Positions 59,622 through 64,000 of a stretch of 64,000 bases of DNA are shown here, piece by piece (positions within the stretch are counted from its first letter, which is position 1; each line of letters opens with the position of its first letter). The translations under genes were made by a program, and so were the position numbers. The stretch covers positions 2,410,499 to 2,474,498 of the forward strand of contig NZ_CP120131.1 in NCBI RefSeq assembly GCF_034039665.1, in the 5' to 3' direction. Under the pieces are notes generated by a model, which was given only the letters and a program-made list of their open reading frames with translations, did not search any database and was not told where the DNA came from. Source of the DNA: Mammaliicoccus sp. Dog046 (GTDB taxonomy: Bacteria > Bacillota > Bacilli > Staphylococcales > Staphylococcaceae).

Positions 59622-60518
59622 CAGTCTTGCTGCTTTTGCTAATATCTTGTGATAATAACTATCCGTTAACTTCACAATTTCTATGCTTTTAGGTGTATGC
59701 GGTGCATGAATCATCATTCCATCGCCCATGTATATTCCAACATGAGAGAGGAAACCATTCTCTTCTGGCTTGCTAAAGAAGAGTAAGTCACCTGGTTCGA
59801 ATTCAGCCGCTTCAATCGGGATATCAACCATCGCGTCATATTGTTCATCTGCATCTCTGGGAATTTGGAAGTTTTGGCTTTTATACATTTGAAAACAAAA
59901 ACCTGAACAATCGTATCCATAACTTGAAACGCCACCCCATAAATACGGAAGATCAATAAACTGCCTTGCTTGTTCAATCACACCTTGCATTGATCCCTTT
60001 TTAAAAGTTCCATATTCATCACTAAATTTCACGTCTCGAATATCGATCATTCCCGGTCCTTCAGGTGTATTCACTTCCACAAATGATTCACCACGCTTTG
60101 TCACTGGTAAAGTTGTATTAAACGAAAGCACTTGTTTCGTTTTAAATTCTAAATCAAATAACGTCGTCTTCGGCGCTTTAACACGAACCTTCTCAGTCAT
60201 GTCCTGTACATCCATAACACCTAATTGACTACTTGGAATAAATCCAGGATAACCTTTCGGGTGTTGTTTAGATGGCTGTTCTAAACAAACGACATGACTC
60301 CATCCTTCCTGTTCATCAAGAACTTCTACCATTTCACCATATAATATTTGCGTATCTATACGGCTATCTTCAGTGAATGACAGTTTTTGTTCCAAATTTA
60401 GTGTTAACAACCATCTTTGGATATCAGCAGGATATTTGATACCATCTCTATCAATATCTCTCGCTTTATCAATGTCTCTCCAAATCGTCCCAACATTTAC
60501 CCTACAATATTTAATCAT
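59610..60518 (-). CDS. NlpC/P60 endopeptidase, YkfC-like (gamma-D-Glu-diamino acid)
   Basis: A 302-residue protein with N-terminal SH3-like domains (about 50-170) and a C-terminal NlpC/P60 domain. Catalytic C204 lies in DCSGF (203-207), H259 in SHVGIY and H271 in IHAPHT. It lacks a signal peptide, as does Bacillus YkfC, which cleaves murein tripeptides in the cytoplasm. It overlaps the epimerase stop by 4 nt (ATGA) and is the last gene of a three-gene operon. The family role is known; the substrate here is inferred. Confidence 0.9.
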   Translation of the reverse strand: MIKYCRVNVGTIWRDIDKARDIDRDGIKYPADIQRWLLTLNLEQKLSFTEDSRIDTQILYGEMVEVLDEQEGWSHVVCLEQPSKQHPKGYPGFIPSSQLGVMDVQDMTEKVRVKAPKTTLFDLEFKTKQVLSFNTTLPVTKRGESFVEVNTPEGPGMIDIRDVKFSDEYGTFKKGSMQGVIEQARQFIDLPYLWGGVSSYGYDCSGFCFQMYKSQNFQIPRDADEQYDAMVDIPIEAAEFEPGDLLFFSKPEENGFLSHVGIYMGDGMMIHAPHTPKSIEIVKLTDSYYHKILAKAARLLLI

Positions 60519-61615
60519 TGACTCACCTTCTTTAATAAAGATTGTCGATCTATACCCAAACCATATCCTTCTGAAGGCGTTACTTTCGCGCTACTATATT
60601 GAATACCACCTTCAATTTGTCGTTCTACAACCATTAATGGCGCATCAAAATCCACTCTTTTCACTTGTTCCGCAGCTAAACTAAAGTGTAAAGCAGCAGT
60701 CACAGACACATGTGTTTCCATCATGCATCCAACCATGCAAGGAATACTCGCTTCACTTGCCATTCTATGGATTTGCATAGCCTGATGAATACCACCTGTC
60801 TTCATCAATTTAATGTTCCATAGTTCTTTAGCACCAACATCTAGTAAACGCCGCGCATCATTTAAGCTAAACAGACTTTCATCTACCATGACCGGAATTT
60901 CAAAGTTTTGTGTTAATTCACCCAATGCTTCATAAGCATGTCGATCAACAGGCTGTTCAATACTTTCAATATTTAAATCTGCTTCGTCGAATTGTTTCAA
61001 GGCATACCGTGCACTATCCACATCCCAAGCTTGATTTGCATCGACACTAAGAATGACATCTTGAGGTAATGAAATTCTTAACGCTTTTAATCGATTTAAA
61101 TCAGTTTCTACGTTGTCTTTGCCGACTTTTATTTTCAAATGCTTAAATCCTTCGTCTACATATCTCAAACCATCTTCAACCATTTCTTCGGCATCATTTA
61201 AACTCACTGTATAACATGTCTCCAACTGTTTATTTCCTGGGTTATAATTTAAATATTGATATAGTGGTAGGGTCGCTTCTTGCGCTAACAAATCATGCAG
61301 AGCAATATCTAATGCTGCTTTAGCGCTCGTATTGCCAACCATTGCACTTTGTACATCATCTAATAATGACTCATGCACCTGTCTATTGATTAGTAGCGGC
61401 TTAAATACTTCGTCAATTGCAGCCTCTATGCCACCCTTCGTATCACCAGTAATCACATATGTCGGTACCGCCTCTCCAACACCAATCATATCTTCTACAT
61501 TTGTTTCAACAAATACATATATACTTTCTATTACTTCTACAGTTCTCAAAGCTGTCTTAAACGGTTTCTTTAAAGGTGTTCCATATCTATAATATTTAAT
61601 ATCTGTAATAAACAT
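60515..61615 (-). CDS. Dipeptide epimerase (L-Ala-D/L-Glu epimerase-like)
   Basis: A 366-residue enolase-superfamily protein with KxK at K161/K163, metal ligands D192, E220 and D245, and the acid/base K269 (NIKLMKTGG). These match AEE-type dipeptide epimerases that convert L-Ala-D-Glu from murein to L-Ala-L-Glu. I use the ATG at 61615, six nucleotides after GGGGGC; a GTG one codon earlier is possible. Gene order with an LD-carboxypeptidase and NlpC/P60 protein mirrors Bacillus ykfA-ykfB-ykfC. Confidence 0.92.
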   Translation of the reverse strand: MFITDIKYYRYGTPLKKPFKTALRTVEVIESIYVFVETNVEDMIGVGEAVPTYVITGDTKGGIEAAIDEVFKPLLINRQVHESLLDDVQSAMVGNTSAKAALDIALHDLLAQEATLPLYQYLNYNPGNKQLETCYTVSLNDAEEMVEDGLRYVDEGFKHLKIKVGKDNVETDLNRLKALRISLPQDVILSVDANQAWDVDSARYALKQFDEADLNIESIEQPVDRHAYEALGELTQNFEIPVMVDESLFSLNDARRLLDVGAKELWNIKLMKTGGIHQAMQIHRMASEASIPCMVGCMMETHVSVTAALHFSLAAEQVKRVDFDAPLMVVERQIEGGIQYSSAKVTPSEGYGLGIDRQSLLKKVSQ

Positions 61616-61627
61616 CACATCGCCCCC

Positions 61628-62551
61628 TTATCCTTTATCTACACCAGATTCTATTTTCAGTAATCCTTCTTGAACATTTAAAATGGCATTCGTCCCAAAT
61701 GGTATACCAAAGTGCGGTGTGCAATGTCCGATATTCAAATCGTAAACAGCTGGTTTATCCAAACTTGTAATAAAGAAATCGATGACTTCTTTCATTTCCA
61801 ATGACTTTTCTGGCTTTGATGGTTCACTATCAGTAAATGGACCAATCATAAATCCTATCGCATCATCGAGTTTTCCTGCTGATTTCATTTGTTGTAGAAA
61901 TCCATCTATCTTGTATGGTTCTTCACCAATATCTTCAAAAAATAGTATTTTCCCTTTCGTATCTATCTCATACGAAGTCCCTAAACTCGAAACTAACAAT
62001 GACAAACAACCGCCTACGATTCCACCTTCTACAACACCATCAACGAGTGGTTTGAACATTAATTCATTTGAAGGATATATCACGTCTTTACCGTCAAATA
62101 ATTGTTCGAAACTATTTAAACTTATTTCATTAAATCGAGCACCAATATCCGATGCAATCATAGGACCTTGAAATGTAACTAAACCCGTTTGTTGTCTTAC
62201 CGCATTATGTAAACATGTAATATCGCTATAGCCCCAAATAATTTTCGGGTGTTGTTTAATCAAGTCATAATCAATTTGCTCTACAATTCTTGGCGTACCG
62301 TAGCCACCATTCGAACAGATAATTGCTTTCACTTCATCATCTAGCAACATTTCATGAAATCCTTGCAAACGCGCTTCATCTTCACCAGCTAAATGACCAT
62401 ATCGATCTGTGATATTATCAGCTAATTTAAATCGTAAATCATAACGTTCCTCTAAACGTTCAAGACCTTGTTTCAATTTCTCTTGATGAGGTGGACTGGC
62501 CAATGCAACCACGCCAACAACATCTCCCCTATTTAGCCCCTTTGCTTTCAT
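61628..62551 (-). CDS. S66-family LD-carboxypeptidase (YkfA/MccF-like)
   Basis: A 307-residue S66 serine peptidase. The likely triad is S109 in GYSD, E206 in FFEDIGEEP and H276 in IGHCTPHFGIPFG; the CSNGGYG stretch (79-85) is typical of the family. Such enzymes remove D-Ala from murein tetrapeptides or cleave MccF-type conjugates. No signal peptide is visible. It heads the three-gene operon, with an extended -10 TGCTATAAT (62584-62592) and a weak AAAGGT Shine-Dalgarno. Confidence 0.88.
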   Translation of the reverse strand: MKAKGLNRGDVVGVVALASPPHQEKLKQGLERLEERYDLRFKLADNITDRYGHLAGEDEARLQGFHEMLLDDEVKAIICSNGGYGTPRIVEQIDYDLIKQHPKIIWGYSDITCLHNAVRQQTGLVTFQGPMIASDIGARFNEISLNSFEQLFDGKDVIYPSNELMFKPLVDGVVEGGIVGGCLSLLVSSLGTSYEIDTKGKILFFEDIGEEPYKIDGFLQQMKSAGKLDDAIGFMIGPFTDSEPSKPEKSLEMKEVIDFFITSLDKPAVYDLNIGHCTPHFGIPFGTNAILNVQEGLLKIESGVDKG

Positions 62552-62593
62552 TTATTCACGACCTTTTTTCAGAATATTCTTATATTATAGCAA

Positions 62594-62603
62594 AGATATA
62601 TCT
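62594..62603. promoter_or_regulatory. Palindrome AGATATATCT upstream of the recycling operon
   Basis: A 10-bp perfect palindrome immediately upstream of the extended -10 of the LD-carboxypeptidase gene. It is AT-rich and could occur by chance, so its role as an operator is only a suggestion. Confidence 0.25.
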
Positions 62604-62652
62604 CAAAAGGGACCATACAGAACAAGTGAATGAATTCTCTATTTTTTTACAC

Positions 62653-62695
62653 AACAAAAAAACAAGAGGTTGAGACATAAAAGTCTCAACCTCTT
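62653..62695 (-). terminator. Terminator downstream of tRNA-Ser
   Basis: A perfect 13-bp hairpin (AAGAGGTTGAGAC and complement) with a GTTTTTTTG tail on the minus strand, after tRNA-Ser and before the recycling operon. It is a member of the repeated GAGACATAA terminator family. Confidence 0.9.
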
Positions 62696-62729
62696 GCTAT
62701 ATATATTAGTCTTGGTATTTTAAAAATAA

Positions 62730-62822
62730 TGGCGGAGGAAGAGGGATTCGAACCCCCGCGAGCCGTTAAGCCCCTGTCGGTTTTCAAGACCGATCCCTTC
62801 AGCCGGACTTGGGTATTCCTCC
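62730..62822 (-). tRNA. tRNA-Ser (anticodon UGA)
   Basis: A 93-nt class II tRNA with a long variable arm, encoded CCA, acceptor GGAGGAA and anticodon UGA in the CTTGAAA loop. It stands alone between gltD and the recycling operon. A TTGACA box (minus strand, 62862-62867) suggests its own promoter, although the -10 spacing is short (TATAAG at 15 nt). Confidence 0.96.
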
Positions 62823-62882
62823 AAATAAGACAATACTTATCTTATACCATGCCATCACTCATGTCAATAAAAAGTCTAAAAT

Positions 62883-64000
62883 TTAAATTGTAATTTTTTC
62901 CTTCAATGATTTATCTACAGCTTTTGCAACTGAACGCCCTTCTTTTATTGCCCAAACGACTAAACTTTGTCCTTTTCTTGCATCACCAGCAACAAAAATT
63001 TTGTCTTGATTTGTTCTAAAATCTTTATCGTTCGCTACAATTTTATTGCGTTCTGTATTTAAATTAAAGGTATGTGGTACTAAATGTTCTGTACCTTCAA
63101 ATCCAATTGATAATAACACTAAATCAGCTGGCCAATGACGTTCTGTGCCTTCAACAATAACCATGCCATCTTCCGTTTCTTCTAATACTTGTGTATAAAG
63201 TCCACGAATTTGACCACTTGAATCTACATCATAACGCATCGTTTGAATACCATAAGCTCTTGGTTCAAATCCAAATTGCTCTCTATATTCTTTATGCGCA
63301 TAATCTAATTTGAAAATAGGCATTGGTAATGGCCAAGATGTATTTTGTTCCATCTTATCTGTTAATCTTACATATTTATTAAATTGAACAACTGATTTAC
63401 AGTCATCTCTTAAAGCTGTCGCAACACAGTCAGCACCTGTGTCACCCGCACCGATTACAATCACATTCTTGCCTTTTGCTGATATTGTTGGTGTATCAAT
63501 TTCTCCCATTTGTAACTGTGTTTGTTCTGTTAAGTATTCCATTGCATAATGTATACCGAAGCTCATACGTCCTTCTAAAGGTAAGTCTCTACCTTTTTGT
63601 GAACCGGTACAAACGATAATCGCATCGTATTGATCGTTTAATTCTTCTTTCGTGATGTCTTTCCCCACATTTACATCTGTCTTGAAGACAATACCTGCTT
63701 CTTCCATGATTTTTATACGTCGTTCAATGACTGCTTTATCTAGTTTCATACTTGGTATACCGTACATGAGCAAGCCACCTGGACGATGGTTACGCTCATA
63801 TACCGTTACATTATATCCTAATAAGTTCAACTCTTCCGCTGCAGTAAGTCCCGCTGGACCACTACCTATAATTGCTACCTTTTCGTCGCGTCTTTGTTGA
63901 GGTAATTTAGGTTTCACTAGCCCCATATCATAAGCTTCATCTATAATCGTACGTTCTATTCCTTTAATTGCTACGGAATCATTATTAATCGCTAACACAC
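62883..64000 (-). CDS. gltD: Glutamate synthase small subunit (partial, N-terminus beyond window)
   Basis: Electron-transfer subunit of NADPH-dependent glutamate synthase, which with GltB makes glutamate from glutamine and 2-oxoglutarate. The 371 visible residues carry the FAD site VAIIGSGPAGLTAAEE (about 41-56) and the NADPH site VIGAGDTGADC. The C-terminal GDARKGQSLVVWAIKEGR is also present. The apparent start at 63998 is an internal GTG; the N-terminal 4Fe-4S region of about 110 residues is outside the window. Neighbour gltB would lie further on. Confidence 0.97.
   Translation of the reverse strand, partial: VLAINNDSVAIKGIERTIIDEAYDMGLVKPKLPQQRRDEKVAIIGSGPAGLTAAEELNLLGYNVTVYERNHRPGGLLMYGIPSMKLDKAVIERRIKIMEEAGIVFKTDVNVGKDITKEELNDQYDAIIVCTGSQKGRDLPLEGRMSFGIHYAMEYLTEQTQLQMGEIDTPTISAKGKNVIVIGAGDTGADCVATALRDDCKSVVQFNKYVRLTDKMEQNTSWPLPMPIFKLDYAHKEYREQFGFEPRAYGIQTMRYDVDSSGQIRGLYTQVLEETEDGMVIVEGTERHWPADLVLLSIGFEGTEHLVPHTFNLNTERNKIVANDKDFRTNQDKIFVAGDARKGQSLVVWAIKEGRSVAKAVDKSLKEKITI

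Overview
The window is a low-GC Firmicutes chromosome segment, almost certainly from a staphylococcal-family organism. Gene order matches what I recall of the Staphylococcus aureus gltD-treR-dnaX-recR-rrn-tmk-metS-ksgA-purR-spoVG-glmU-prs-mfd-ftsH-cysK-fol-lysS-rrn block, printed here in reverse complement. Some 16S signatures and the accessory genes point to the Mammaliicoccus (former S. sciuri) group, but that is from memory and not proven. All but three protein genes and every RNA gene are on the minus strand. If the S. aureus layout holds, oriC lies beyond the high-coordinate end.

Layout, low to high coordinate. 1-9166: two tandem rRNA operons. The window opens inside the 23S gene of operon 1 (23S-tRNA-Ile-16S). 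Operon 2 follows (5S-23S-16S, no spacer tRNA). It is fed from upstream by a unit of one extra 5S gene and eight tRNA genes (Val, Thr, Lys, Gly, Leu, Arg, Pro, Ala) with tandem promoters. 9554-13919: lysS, the folate genes folK-folB-folP, and cysK. 14024-26922: hslO, ftsH, hpt, tilS, an S1-domain gene, divIC, rqcP, mazG, a MurJ/SpoVB-type flippase, mfd and pth. 27054-33302: rplY (ctc), prs, glmU, spoVG, ridA, purR, ispE and veg. 33401-43226: ksgA, rnmV, tatD, metG, abrB (plus strand), rsmI, a GIY-YIG gene, trmN6, yabA, ricT, holB, darA and tmk. 43227-45037: an Orn/Lys/Arg decarboxylase-family gene and a small plus-strand GNAT gene. 45106-50039: rRNA operon 3. 50247-54841: a patatin-like gene, recR, ybaB, dnaX, a GNAT gene and the SRP RNA. 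54889-58755: the trehalose operon (treP-treC-treR in transcription order). 58875-62551: a muropeptide-recycling-like cassette (LD-carboxypeptidase, Ala-Glu epimerase, NlpC/P60 peptidase, and a convergent beta-lactamase-fold serine hydrolase). 62730-64000: tRNA-Ser and the 3' part of gltD.

Most of the window is core housekeeping: replication and repair (dnaX, holB, tmk, recR, mfd, yabA), rRNA and tRNA maturation (ksgA, rnmV, rsmI, trmN6, tilS, ricT), translation quality control (pth, rqcP, hslO), nucleotide and envelope precursors (prs, hpt, purR, glmU, ispE) and division (divIC, ftsH). The parts that look accessory relative to S. aureus as I remember it are the 58.9-62.5 kb peptide-recycling cassette and the two single genes flanking rRNA operon 3.

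Several longest-ORF starts are wrong because they run into Shine-Dalgarno or terminator sequence. I moved the starts of folP, folB, prs, glmU, rplY, ksgA, rnmV, abrB, rsmI, holB, darA, treP, the epimerase, the patatin gene and the small GNAT gene. I found no CRISPR array, prophage, transposase or obvious new defence system. The best leads are the recycling cassette, a structured rplY leader and the unusual rRNA/tRNA arrangement.
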